A DNA stretch of 64,000 bases from Ornithodoros turicata (lineage: Eukaryota > Arthropoda > Arachnida > Ixodida > Argasidae), in assembly GCF_037126465.1 (NCBI RefSeq), contig NC_088203.1, positions 106,416,409 to 106,480,408 on the forward strand. Reading direction: 5' to 3'. Made by a program: the position numbers and the translations under genes. This document shows, one piece after another, positions 12,401 to 24,416 of this stretch. The notes under the pieces were generated by a model. The model made no database searches, had not been told where the DNA came from, and saw nothing but the letters and a program-made list of their open reading frames with translations. How positions within the stretch are numbered: the first letter of the stretch is position 1; each line of letters starts with the position of its first letter.

Positions 12401-15400
12401 TACCAAGGAAATGACAAAAACAATGCTGGAGGCTTATCGGAAAAAAATTTCCGAATTAGTGCCTGCGTGCAGGTACACTTGGTTGCACATCGATTTAAGC
12501 TTAGCGAAATGTTTGCAACCCGTCCAGCCTGCTGCTCATCACTATTGTCCTCAAAGAATTGAATAGCCTTGCGTTGTTCAAGTCGTCGATGCCAGAGCCT
12601 GACAACTTGCTGACAACTGTACCGCCTCTGTTCTCATTGCTGAGCGACTGCACTATGTTTAACTGAAGGCACAACTCCTTACTCGAGGGCCAATCGCCCG
12701 TGGACATGTTTGGAACAGTCACAACGTCATACAGGATTTTCCACTCTTCATATCCACAAATAACTCCCTTTCCTCTTATAGTTCTTGTGGAGAGTTACGA
12801 AGGAGAGGACATAGGTCCCTATGCGACAGAATGTCCTACTTTCAAAAGTTCTCCTGTAGGATGTGGGGAGAGGCTTGCCCTTCATACTGCTACCGTACAT
12901 AATAACGAGGCGAAAATGCATTTAAAAGGTTTGGTCTTCCAAAGATCGCCCATAATTCGAGTTGTCCATATTAACGAGGCACGGGAAAAGTACTTTAAAG
13001 TACCCGCGAAGTACATTGCAACTTTCACATAGCGCCATGTGTCACCGTCTGGTGGTGTTTTGATTGCCAAAGTTTCTACAGGTGGTAGTTCTGAAGCCTA
13101 TTTAGTTAGTGCTTACTCATCAGTACGAGTGGGAACTCGCGCATTGTTCGGGTGAATTTTTTTTTCTAAGGAAAATATTGCATACAGATAAATCTTTTGT
13201 GTCACTTGTCAAGTCAAGTCATATCCTTTTATAATGTGCACTGAAACGAAAAACTGTTTGAGATGGCTTTCTCGGCTCCTTTAAGAATCTAACAAGGTAC
13301 AAAAACAACGTAATGCCACCTCACCGGTCTCTGGTCCTATATGAACTTCGTCCGAGTAGAGAAACCGCAGCAGGGCAAGAAATGCGGCGGGCTCGACGTC
13401 AGGCAGCTCGATCTCATCCGCGGTCGTGGCCATGGCTCCGTTGAACATAGCATCAAATACGGCACTGCCTACAGAGAGCACAAACTTGTGTGCAGGTACT
13501 CGCTGCTGCTGTGGTCCACGTCCCACCAGAAATCGCACATCGCTCAGGATCTCTTTGTTGAACAGGAAGCCCAGTCTCTCCTTCACTGTTGCTTTCGATG
13601 CTTGCCAGTTGAAAAGCACCTAAGAAAATCATATTTGGTAAAAGGCTAATAGTGACACTGTGTGCACCTCAATTTTACTGGCATAAAGAACACATTCTGA
13701 GGCTCTAGAAGATGAATGTAGTAGGGTAAGTATCACCGTAGTGTGGTAGGATTACCCTTGGAATGTAGGGCCAGTGGCAACAGTACTGTGAAGACAGTAA
13801 ATTTTCCTCTGAGAGGGAAAGAAGGATCAACTCTCTTGCTTACGTTTTGTCAACTCAGTGTACTCTACCAAGACAGAACAACAATCTGTTTAAAAATTTT
13901 ATATGCCATGCGTACATGCTGTTGACAAGGGCACAGTGAAGATTCTTTCTCTTACGTGTCCAGCATAATTGAGGGCAGGTGCAGGAGCCACCGTCTCATC
14001 AATCCGTGGTCTCAATCCGTTGCTGGTGAATCCTTCTCCAGAGCCAGCTGCTGCTGCTGTCCCTCCGCTGTTACGATGGAGATGATTTGATGCTGGCTGC
14101 AATAGGCAAGTTAAAAGTGCTGTCCAAATGCATCTTGTTAAAGCTGTACGTTAAATGTGAAACAAGTTCAATGTATATGAAATGTGAACAATAGCAGTAA
14201 GAAAAAAAAAAAAGTTATTCCTTCAGGAACCAAAAAGCAGACATGATGTTTCAGCAACCATGTGAAAACTTTTAAGAAATCTGATACGGCTGAAAAGTAT
14301 GCAATAAAAGACATTTATCCACCGGGAACTTTTGCCGCATACTACACATAGTTTTACTAAATTTTAACTGAGAGAAATTTAATTCCTCGAATTGAAATTT
14401 GCCAAGTCAACGTAGTGTTTTTTTACCAGAAACACGAAGTACCTGTTTTGTTTACCACATTCCATTACAATACATTCCCAACAATACGCTGTCTTCAAAT
14501 GATAGTTTTTGCAATTTCTTTTTCCAGCTTCTGTCTTTTTTTTTTTTTGTCTTAGTCATGAAACAACTGACAGGTGTGGACAGGTGGAGAAAGGACAGCA
14601 GGAATGAATAGGGCTACTATTATTATCGCAGTAGGGAAGGTTTTGTAATGGAATGGGGTAAATCCAACATGCATGATATCCAGTAATCACCAGTTATAGC
14701 TGCGAGCTATTTTCCCAGAAAAGTAACTCGTTAATATAAACAGTTCCCAAAAAAGTAACTAGACGTGGTTACTTGTAACTTAGCCATTCCCTGGATTCAG
14801 TAGGTGCCAGGTGTTTGTTCACAGGCAAGCACAAAACTTTTGTAGCGTTCCCCATGGGGGGGGGGGGGCCCCCAAGGAAAGGGGGGTGGTGGTGCAAGAG
14901 TGCCCCCCCCACCACATCTTTTTCTCGAGGCAGACGTTGTGCACTGTGTGAGTGTTCAGAGGTTCCTATCATGACATCTGAAAATAGTCATTATGACCTA
15001 CACTTTTAAAAACGAACTTCAACGCATAGCACGCTTCTAGCCAACCAACATCTCAAACGATGCCATTATCTTCCCTGACCTGTTGAAATCAGAAGGTGTA
15101 GGCCTTTTTTGTGACAACTATCAACAGCATAAGTGTCACAAAAAGGCGTACGCCTCCTGTTTTCAACAAATCAGGGCGGATAACGATATCAGTTGAGATG
15201 ATGGTTGGCTAGGAGTGTGCTATGCGTTGAAGTTCATTTTTAAGAGTATGACTAAAGAGCGCACTATTTTCACAAGCGCCCTCAGAGTTCCATGGGGGGC
15301 CACGGCCCCCCTTTGCCCCCCTCTTGGTACGCCCATGGTGTCTGCGTAATGTTATCAAATAAACGTGAACTGTTCTATTTATGTGCATCAACCTCAAGTT

Positions 15401-17315
15401 AACTTGGTTTTGCTAGACGTAATTTGGGAGCACCAAGTCACGAAATGGGGCCTTAACCAAGTAAGCAATTTTATTAGACTTTTAGGCACGAATGGAACCA
15501 ATTTGGGGAAATATTTCTTACTCCATCCAAACACACCAACTTAAAAAAAAAAAGTTTCAGTGGCGAGCAAGGCATCTCCTTGCAGATTACCATGGTTGCA
15601 TGGCAAGGAATTTTTTCGGAAGCCAGCATTAATTTAAAGGAGCATGGAAGGATTCAAACAAAAATATATCTGGAGAAGTAGAAAGTAGGGCTAGAAGCCC
15701 CGCTGGGATGTACGTATATTCCCACAAAAAACATCACGGCAGCACCCAATCCTGGTGCGCAAGAAAGCTTGCAATCTTGCGGGTCAGAAATGCTCCTTTC
15801 CTCGATTGCCAGTTGGCGCTTTAAGTCAGTCACCCAATAGTGAGGCACATGCGTTTTTTTTTTTTTTTTTAATTTTCTTGCATTTGACTGTTGCATTTCG
15901 TGTCACCCGTCCAGCTGAATGTCGCGTCGACTGATTGCTTTCGCTAGCAGACGATTCTCAGCAGCCAATAAAAAGCGCTGACTGGCTTGATGTCACCACA
16001 CACCAGGAGCAGCTTGGACACATTCACGTAAACTACCGTAATTTCACGCGTATTAGCCGCGGCTTATGTGCGATGTTTTTTTTTCTCACGGGTGCCCTGC
16101 GGCTTATCCACTGGTGCGGCTTATCTGATGACTATTTTTTCCTGGTATTTTTCCCATATGCCGGTTTTAACTAAAGGGCCGGCAGTGTCTCTGGAACAGC
16201 ACCGCCCTGCTGATGCATGAACAGTGCGTAACAGGGGCGCGTCCACATTCCAGTAGATTGATCTTCCTGGTGCCTTCACCCAGGCAGCTTTAACGAAAGT
16301 GGTGACAGTGATTCACGTCTTCTGGAAGATCACTGACCCATTGATCCATGAAAAACAGGCAGCAAGGGTACAATCCGATCTTGGTAGAACACTACAGCTG
16401 ACCTCCTTTGTTCTAAACCATTCCGACCCCGGAGTATGGACCACAGGGTTTATAGCCTTCTCTATGGTCTTCTTCGTCGCACAAATCAGTCACGTCGTAT
16501 TGCCCGCAGCTTATCTGAGAGTGCGGCTTATCGGCCAGGTAATTTTCAAAACGTTCCTAAAAACGGGACCTGCAGCTTACCTGCGGTGCGGCTTATGCGC
16601 GTGAAATTACGGTAATTATCTCAAGAAATTTGTGCTTCCCGAAGGAAATATTATCCATGATAGCAAAGAGCTGAGATGAGGAATAATGAGGGACATACAC
16701 ACAGCTGCAGACTTTATTCCAACAACATCAACTTAAACCACAGAGGCGAAAAGGGGGTCACAAAGGGAAAGTGACCAACTTCCTCAAAGATGGAGAGAAG
16801 GTTACTGAGGGACTGCAGACACAGTTCCCACAACTCAGGATGGAGAGACTTTGTTTACGTGCGCTGGCCATCACAACCGTATGCTCCCATAAGGGACAGC
16901 CACCCTTGTACAGCTCCAAATGTTTCACAATTTCTGAACAATTTCCCCTCATCTCTGGGTTTCGCTATCATGAAAATATTTTGTGTAACGTTTCCCGAAG
17001 GTAGCATGTTCGTATCATGCGGTAAAATAGTGCCTTTCATGCTTCTTTAACGAATATAGGGTTGAAACCAACTTTTTTTTTTTTTTTTTGAGAAGCGCTA
17101 AGTGTGGGTATATCACCACAATTTAGCTAACCTCGGTAAGAAAAATAGGCACCTACCCATGCTTGGTTTGTGGGAGGTGGAATGTTAGCCGGCGATTCAC
17201 ACTGATGCTGTTCGCAGCATCCCTTGCTGGGAGGCGATGGCGGAGGGCTGTCCGGGACCACAACATTACTCGGCGGCATGTTGTTGGGCGGTTTCTCGCC
17301 AGCACTACTTGCCAT
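6442..17315 (-). CDS. BTBD2: BTB/POZ-BACK-PHR domain protein, BTBD1/BTBD2 type
   Basis: Nine minus-strand exons join in phase: 17315-17157, 14096-13956, 13619-13325, 11750-11456, 8961-8802, 8733-8576, 8088-8001, 7916-7770, 6600-6442. They total 1602 nt, 533 residues plus stop, against about 525 in human BTBD2. All junctions are GT-AG. Residues 1-100 are Pro/Gly/Ala-rich and disordered, as in BTBD1/2. The BTB domain follows (about 110-210; [34 protein letters not shown]), then BACK ([27 protein letters not shown]), then a C-terminal PHR domain ([35 protein letters not shown], end [18 protein letters not shown]). BTBD1/2 proteins are known to bind cullin-3 and topoisomerase I, so a substrate-adaptor role in ubiquitin ligation is inferred. 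BTBD1 and BTBD2 cannot be separated here; arthropods usually carry one co-orthologue. Confidence 0.95.
9036..9517. mobile_element. Solo LTR with 4-bp target duplication
   Basis: This 482-bp segment begins TGTTGCG and ends CGCAACA, a perfect 7-bp terminal inverted repeat. ATAG directly flanks both ends (9032-9035 and 9518-9521). No gag/pol sequence lies beside it, so it is a solo LTR left by recombination. The structure and 4-bp duplication fit a Gypsy-type LTR element, but the family is not proven. It sits in the intron between exons 4 and 5 of BTBD2. Confidence 0.8.
12324..12984. mobile_element. Non-autonomous DNA transposon (Tc1/mariner-pogo-like ends)
   Basis: A perfect 21-bp inverted repeat (core CGTGCCTCGTTAATATGG) lies at 12328-12348 and 12963-12983. 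A similar half-repeat (AATCGTCCATAG.GCGAATTGTCCATATTA) lies just inside the left end. TA flanks the left CAGT terminus. There is no transposase frame. It lies inside an AAGTAC-rich repeat in the third BTBD2 intron. Confidence 0.65.
14850..14925. repeat. Low-complexity poly-G / CCCC tract
   Basis: A long G run followed by GGGGGTGGTGG and a poly-C segment. A similar GGGGGGCC/GGCCCCCC low-complexity patch lies at 15290-15330. Confidence 0.6.
15001..15248. mobile_element. Foldback MITE family A, copy 1
   Basis: The two halves are inverted copies. Left: CTTTTAAAAACGAACTTCA..GCATAGCACGC..CTAGCCAACCA. Right: TGGTTGGCTAGGAGTGTGCTATGC..TGAAGTTCATTTTTAAGAG. The centre carries GGCCTTTTTTGTGACA and its inverse. 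The same family occurs twice in tandem at 57,220-57,686. It is non-coding and lies in a BTBD2 intron. Confidence 0.8.
16034..16614. mobile_element. MITE with 17-bp perfect TIRs and internal palindromes
   Basis: TACCGTAATTTCACGCG at 16034-16050 is mirrored by CGCGTGAAATTACGGTA at 16598-16614. Immediately inside both ends, and again internally, are degenerate GCGGCTTATC units, giving a multi-hairpin structure. No transposase frame is visible. Confidence 0.75.
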
Positions 17316-17629
17316 GGCTAGTCAAAGCTGTTTGACGGAAAGCAAAAAAACACTACAGTGCTACAGAGAAGAAAGATACCTGAATCCTATACTACGTGAA
17401 TGACACAGCTCTCAGATATCCCTTGCTGTGCCATTTGGATAGACTTCAGAACTATTGATCCTTGATTCAGTTTCATCTTAAAATATATAGCACTTTTGGA
17501 TCACCACAGTTAGTTGAAGCAGGCATTTTAAGATGCCACAATTTCCTTTACACAGTTTCCTTTACAACCCAATACTCCGATCATGCTGCATCCTCCAGAT
17601 TTTTCTTGGTTTTCTAATTTTTGTAAGTT

Positions 17630-19335
17630 AGGGGAGCCCATATGCTTTAACTGTCCTAGAGGACTGGAAATGTGCTAAGGTTATCCCAGTATATAACTCG
17701 GGCGATAGACAACATTTAACCAACTGGTTGGCCAATATCCCCAACCAGCCGAGTTTGTAAATTGATGGAACATTTCGATAGTACCCACATAATGCAGCCC
17801 AAATTTTTTCTTCACAAATCGGCATGGTTTCTGCAACCTTGTGTCCATACAACATAACTGGTTGAAACTGTTAACGATTTTGCGCATTGTTTAAATGTAG
17901 GAACTCTGGTGTATATTTGCTTGGGTTTTTGCATGGCCTTTGATAAGGTACCACACAGTCAATTAATTTTAAAACTTATTTGTGTTGGCATTGATGAGGC
18001 ATTAGCAGAATGGACAATATCATACTTATATCACTGAACATTGAAATGAATTGAATTGCAAAGCAGCCAATCTGACATTGTTCCAGTTACTTCTGGTGTG
18101 CCCCCGGGGTATCTGTATGCGGACTTATATTATATCTAGTAGATATTAACAATAGCCTATCTCTGTTGGTGTCGATTGTCCCTTACTCTACGACTGTTTG
18201 CAGATGACAGTCTCATTTATTCACAAGTTGAAATGGCTTCTGACCAAGAAAAATTGCAAATCAAACTTCGTAAGATAAACCCAGTGGTGCTCAGACTGGG
18301 AGATGATAATTAATGGTGATAAAACCAACCAATTAAAAGAAAGGAAACACATTTAGGAATTTGATTATATTCTTCCTGGTAAGCTATTGAAGAATGCTGA
18401 TTTTCTTAAATAGCTAGGTGTCATTATAAGGAGCGACCTAAAATGGGATAGTCATGTTGATAACACGTGTGCGAAAGTTACTCGACAGTTTTGTATGCTA
18501 AAGAAGAAATTGACAGCATATGATGGGAATTGATGTTCTGAGGCTGGAACACATAGAAAGGACAAATACATACAAAGCCCCAAGTGCCTAAGAAATCAAT
18601 GATGAAAGAAGAACCATTCTTCACTGCAACATTTGTTTAGTCCCGACTAACATCAAACTTCTTGCCTACACTACCCTCATTCCACCCAAGCTAGAATACG
18701 CGTCATCGTTATGGGACCCTCATCAATCATATCTCACAGGCCTCATCGAATCAGTATAAAACGGATGTGTCTGTTTCACTCAGTTGGATTATTCGACTCC
18801 CTCAAGTGTCATCCTCATGAAACAGAATTTAGGTTTCAGAAAGTTGTGTGTAGCAGAAGATTCCTTCGATTGTGCCTCTATCACAAAATTTTCTCCACCA
18901 CTTCTGTACAGCAACTGTACATTTTTGGGGCTCGTCTTATATCTCTCCGCATAGACCATACTCTGAAGGTATCGCGTAACATCTATCGCTTGAATCGTTC
19001 CGAAAGTCATTCTTTCCATTAGCCAAAGTAGAGTGGAATGCCCCTCCCCGGTCTATGATATCTATATCATTGATTCTGTCATTTTCCGTAAACATCTTCA
19101 TATTCACATATTCTGTCTATTAGCCAACTGCCTTTACCTTCATTTACCTTTGTATGAGATTTTGTATAAAGTACGGTTTTGTTTTGTTCCTCTAGCAGAT
19201 GTGACTACCTCTCTTGTATCATTTTTGTTTATTCAGTGTCAATTTTTGCATTTGTGTATTATTTGTGAATACACCGATATAATATCTATTCTGGTCCTTT
19301 GGGTTTACGAATATTAAAATAAAATAAATTAAAAA
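17630..19335 (+). pseudogene. Degraded LINE reverse transcriptase (CR1/Jockey-like)
   Basis: Frameshifted pieces of a non-LTR reverse transcriptase appear in order on the plus strand: WKCAKVIPVYNSGD near 17660; the block corresponding to AFDKVPHSQLI near 17935; GVPPG near 18095; the catalytic FADDSLIYSQV near 18190; LGVIIRSDLKWDSHV near 18413; and LAYTTLIPPKLEYASSLWDPHQSY near 18661. Many stops and frameshifts break it. It ends in a degenerate AT-rich tail (AAAATAAAATAAATTAAAAATAAAT, about 19311-19340). Superfamily placement is by motif memory only. Confidence 0.75.
18525..18605 (-). repeat. Tail of the tRNA-like foldback repeat, inserted in the LINE
   Basis: This reads, on the minus strand, as the same tail that follows the tRNA-like foldback units at 24,105-24,175 and 39,720-39,790 (GCCTCAGAACATCAATTCCCATC, with the Ixxx block TTTGTATGTATTTGTCC). 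It separates two reverse-transcriptase blocks, so the LINE is older than this insertion. Confidence 0.65.
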
Positions 19336-19339
19336 TAAA

Positions 19340-21186
19340 TCCTTATATTTAGACCTTGCTTGGAACACCTGCAGTCTGGGATCTCTAGACCTTTACGCTG
19401 TCCGAAAAAATTGAGTAAATGCAAAGGTCACATGCCCGGTTCATAATGTCTAGGTTTAGGACTTCTTCGGTGTTATGTACGCTGCAAAAACTAAGCTCGC
19501 ATTTACCCGCACATAGGCGTTAATAAACTAAAATTATTCGTTCTTTTGTAGAATGTGCCCGTATCACGCAAAAATAGTCCAGCACTGCAGAGCTACCAGT
19601 AAGAGCTTTCAAACAGTTCTTTTTTCTCCCGATGCTATATCTTTGTAGAACGCGCTCCCTGTTCATATGATTCTTGAGAATTGTGCTTGTTTTGAAGTTG
19701 CAATGTTGGAGTAATTCCTTCTCAACAAAAATTGATATACAGTCTCTCATGTAAAGATCCCTTCGTTGGGATCAACAGTATCTCGAATAAAGGAAACCCT
19801 GGCGTTATGGACTGGGGTAGGTCCTCCCTCGCATACGATCCGCGATGTGGGAGACTTGTTTACAAGCAACTGTGCGACATGACACCGCAACAGCTGATGG
19901 AAGAACTTGGAGGGGGTGCTGTCTCTGTTCAAGCAGGAGCCCGTGTTCGTTGTTTCGTCTTACCTATTTATGCTTCACAGTATGTATTGGACATATCCCT
20001 GCTTATATTAGCGCTTGAGTGAACGGAAAACAGCGGAACAGCGAAAACGGTAAAAACACTCTAGGGTTCCTGGATTGAACTGGATATCACTGGCTGTTGT
20101 TGGCTGCGATTGACGTTTTGACGATGGTTGCCAGACAGAACAAAGCTTGTGTCAATGTAGATCGATAGTAGGCTCAAAACGCGCGAAGCAAGTTGGACAT
20201 GAATTGATGGCAGCCGGTTGGCACAAATCCTGCTGTGGTTTGGGACATCCTGACAACTGATCTGAGGCAGCCTAGGCAGGATGCTGTCCTAGACCACTCC
20301 CTCAGAGAAATAGTAGTAGTAACACCCCTTGCGCAAGCAGTCTTGCTACCTTACCAAATATTGCCTCAACGATTCAAGGTCGCTATATTTATTTTTATTA
20401 TTTATTTACTACATACTGCAGGCATTAAATTTGCCAAAGCAGGCGGGTAACAGCAACTAGGAACTACACTTTTAAGGACACTAACCATAAATATTGTTCT
20501 CTCAAAACTCCATGGAGACAACAAATTCATTCCACTCCTCTATTGTTCGCACAAAAATGAATTTTTAAAGACATCTGTTCTAGCAAAAAATGGAGTAAGT
20601 GAAAAGACACACTGATGTCTCATATTTCTCAGCCGGTCTGTGGTCTCGGCAAACTCTTTGCACGAAGGGACACATTACTTCGAATTAATCGATACATGAA
20701 TTTTAACCTATAGTTCTACGCGTTTGAAGAGTAACAATATCATTTAATTTCATCAGTTATGGTGGGGAATCAAGCATACAATATTTGCTGAAAACGAATC
20801 TATGTACAACTACTATTAGACATCAAAGTTTATGCTAAACTGCAGCACGAAAATTGACCCAGACACCACATCCCAGCACCAGCCGCACTTTTTCCATTGA
20901 TTTTCCGCAAATGTTTCCACAGTGTCTTCGAGCAACACGGCAGTATCTGCAAGAAAACCGCTCGGTAATAAAACATCACCAAGCAGCTTGGGCGAGGACA
21001 GAACCAAGCGAATGCAAAGGTTGAAAAAAAAGAGAGTGGTAACATTTCCTTGAGTCAGAGGAAGACGACACGCGCAGAGAACACGATACTTGAATAGTTA
21101 CATCAAGACACTAGCTCACTTTCATAAAATGATATTTATTACGTGGAATGGTGAAAATCTGACATAATTCCTATAAATTTCCATCG
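19340..21186. other. Intergenic, no supported gene
   Basis: This lies between the LINE remnant and the METTL25B stop codon. Several short open frames exist on both strands but none shows a recognisable motif. Part of it is probably the METTL25B 3' UTR. Confidence 0.4.
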
Positions 21187-24100
21187 TCATTGCTTAATAG
21201 CCAGAAGTACGTGGTTTCTTGGGGAAAGGCTCGGGTCGAAGAGTGGCACCAGACAGCTCGATATACCTGGATACACAAAAAATTTATAAGCAGGTGTAGA
21301 ACAAAAGGGGGTCAAGAGTCTGACCTTGTTCCCACAAGTAAAGCATCCTATCGGTGAGGATGAGAGATTCAATCGCAGGAGCCAGCAACAGACGCAAAGA
21401 GTAAAAAGTGATGACCTTCTTCCAATCTTTCATAGCTTCTTCTAGGACAGGGTTATCCACTTGAATGTCACAAACTTGTAGAGGAAATTTCTCCAGGGCC
21501 TTCTCCGCATACCTGAAAGGAAGAAAAAGAAGCACAGGTAAGCATTCCCGCAGGTTTTGCTCCTTTTCAAATTTTTGCACTCTCGGCCAGTGTCCTTGCT
21601 GTCACTCTTACGAGGCGTAGGTGACCCCTGTTTCCAAGCAGTGACCGTGAAACTGAGAAACTGGAGCTCGACTCGGCTCGTGGGTGTGGGTTTGGGTTGG
21701 GCCTCAGTCAGGACGGTGCTTTCGTCAGCTATCCAATTTTTTGCCACGTCTCTTTTTTCTTTAATCGTTTTCCGATTGATAAGACACTCAGTGCAGGGAA
21801 CAAAATGGATGACAGACACACATTAAAAAGAATTCAAGCGAATGCCTCGCTGTAATGTCGTCCCTACTTATCACTGCCCACACATGCCTGCGGATGCACG
21901 GATAGAAAGCGCGTATTTTGCACGGATTATATATGGCACGAAACACTGTTGTCAGTGGTGGATGCCAGGTGAACTTACTCTGAGAAGGTCATGTTGGCAG
22001 CATGTTTCACTCCCCCTAATGGTACGTGCCTGTAGTCCGGGTAACGCTTCACGATGACTTTTTCCAGTAGTGCTCTGTAGCAGTGAATTTTCAGTGACGA
22101 TGGGTCGTCTAAAAGAATTACGTGTTGGTACGTGAACGTAAAGACATAATTCTTTAATACATAATATGCGTGCATCAACAGCGTGACTTTCGGTGAACGA
22201 GAGAGGACAATTGGGGGCACTGCGTAAGCCCGTTTGCCAGCCCGAACCCTCCCCTGACCCCAGATTCATGCCTCACAGTTGTTTTGACTTTGGCTATGGG
22301 CTCGTCTTTATTTGTGTGCTGGTTTTTGCCAGTCCTTCTTTTTACAGTTTGTTACTTCTCTTGAACATCATCGGACTGAAACCACGTTATAAATATGGCC
22401 TCGTGTTTTCCGGTTTTCTGTTTTTTAGAAATCTGGGGGCAGAGGGGGGTAAAAATTGGGTTTTAGTTCAGGAGCAGGATAAAATGAGGTGGTATCGGGT
22501 GGAAAAGCAGAGTTTTGGGTAGAAGGTAAAGGCAAGGACTTCTAGCATTTTAGGTGAACAAAGATGCGGAAGAACCGTGCTGAATCTGCACTGCTTAGTG
22601 CCCTCCAGTGTTTGTATTGGCCGATGAATGGGTGCTTTGCAAATTTAATTTTCAAGTTTTTTTGGGTATTACCTCGAGTAACCATGATGCCAATGGGGGG
22701 GGTTATTAGGTTTAACCTTAAAACACAAGGCCTTTATTAGAAATCCGTTAGGCTAGGCTTGGTCAGGGAAGGGCACTGCAGCCGAAGCAAGCTATGCAAG
22801 TATAATAACATGCAACAGACACCTGTTTGATATACAATGTAGGTATGAAGTGTTGCAAGAGATCTCTGCTTTAGTTGTTCTCATATTTAATCTATTTTGG
22901 TGGCTCACAGAGAAACAAACTTGTGTTGGTACCTCTGAGCTTTTTAATGTAGGCTTCCAATGCGTGACACGCCACTTCTCTCGCTTCGTAAGACAGACCC
23001 TCCGGGGATGCTTGTACGACAAACCTGCTCAAGGGCCTCACCGCTGTTTGTACGAGCTTCGCTGGCCTAGGTAGACGTGCGCATTAGCATCCTAAAAAAA
23101 AATTTTAAAACTGGCGTAATTCTTACTTTCTAATGGCCTCTCGTACTCGTGGTTTTCCCCTTGAAAAGAAAGACAAAAAAAGACAGTTGAGTTTTCAAAG
23201 TTGACAGTAATCACAGCAACCTCACCCATCGTCTGTCATCTTCATGTAACAGCATCCGACTAGTGCCACTGCGCGGCATGTTGGCACCTGTGCAAAGAGA
23301 CGAAGTATAGACGGTCCGAGGTCCCCGCACGAATGCAATCCTACGAGTACAAACTGAAAGAGAAACCGAAGATGACGATGGAGCTAGAGTTTTATTAGTT
23401 AAAACCACGCTTTGAGCGTGTTGGTATATGTCAGAATTAATTGCAAGCGCTGCGGACAAACACTGAAAAGCAGGGTTGTTTGGATTTAATCCGCATGGAT
23501 TTTATCCGGTGGATTTTTTGGGATTAGATCCGCACAATTTAATCCAGATTTTTTAGGAATTTTGTCCAGATGCTATGATAAGACAATCCGAATTCAACGT
23601 CACACGGAAAACTCCCACTTTATTTTATTGTAGCGCTGGCTGTTTACAAGAGCCCAGGTACGCTCAACATTAACTTCTAAATTCTAACAACAACGTGGAC
23701 TCATAATATACGAATACAAATAAAAGCCTGAGCACAGGGACATCAAAAGGTGGGGGCAAGAGCAGTGGCTGCCTTGGTCACTTTGGTCTGGGTGTCCAGC
23801 ATTCCATCTTACAGGGTTTCCACGTTCACATGTATGAATTGTGCTTTCTGCAAGAGTTACTTTTCATAAACATATTCACCCATTGTGTTGCCAACACTCT
23901 GAGCAAAAACAGATTTCAAACAGATATCTATTTGTGTGAAGAAAGTAGGAAGTCACTGAAAAGGTTAGCCAGCTGTAGGACTCGAACCCACATCTTCTAG
24001 ATTACAGGTCCAGGGCTCTACCAATTAAGCTAAGCTAACACGCCTCTCCAATGGGTTCGAGTCCTACAGCTGGCTAACCTTTTCAGTGACTTCCTACTTT

Positions 24101-24385
24101 CTTCGTTCATCGTACTTAGGCACTCGAGGCTTTGTGTCTTCGGTGTTGCAGCCTCAGAACACCAATTTCCATCGAGATCTATTTGTGTGACCTGCATACA
24201 GCAAGACTAGCTGTTACCTAATTAACTGATGCAGGAAGTTGGATCCGTAGCATAATTTAATATGTCTCGCAGGCAGGGGCGGATCTAGAGGGGGTCAGGA
24301 TGTCATGACCCCCTCCCCAATTTCTGTCTTCACATAGTGTTTAATTGACCTAGATCGTGTATCTGCAGCACTGGCAAAGGCTGAA

Positions 24386-24416
<31 letters not shown>

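Noticed and set aside
20820..21045. Minus-strand exon-like segment after TTTTCTTGCAG near 20950
   Set aside because: It is downstream of the METTL25B stop, matches no family and has no partner exon.
23960..24060. Functional minus-strand tRNA (Thr-like anticodon)
   Set aside because: U33 is replaced by C, the acceptor stem is not convincing, and the sequence is part of a multi-copy foldback repeat.
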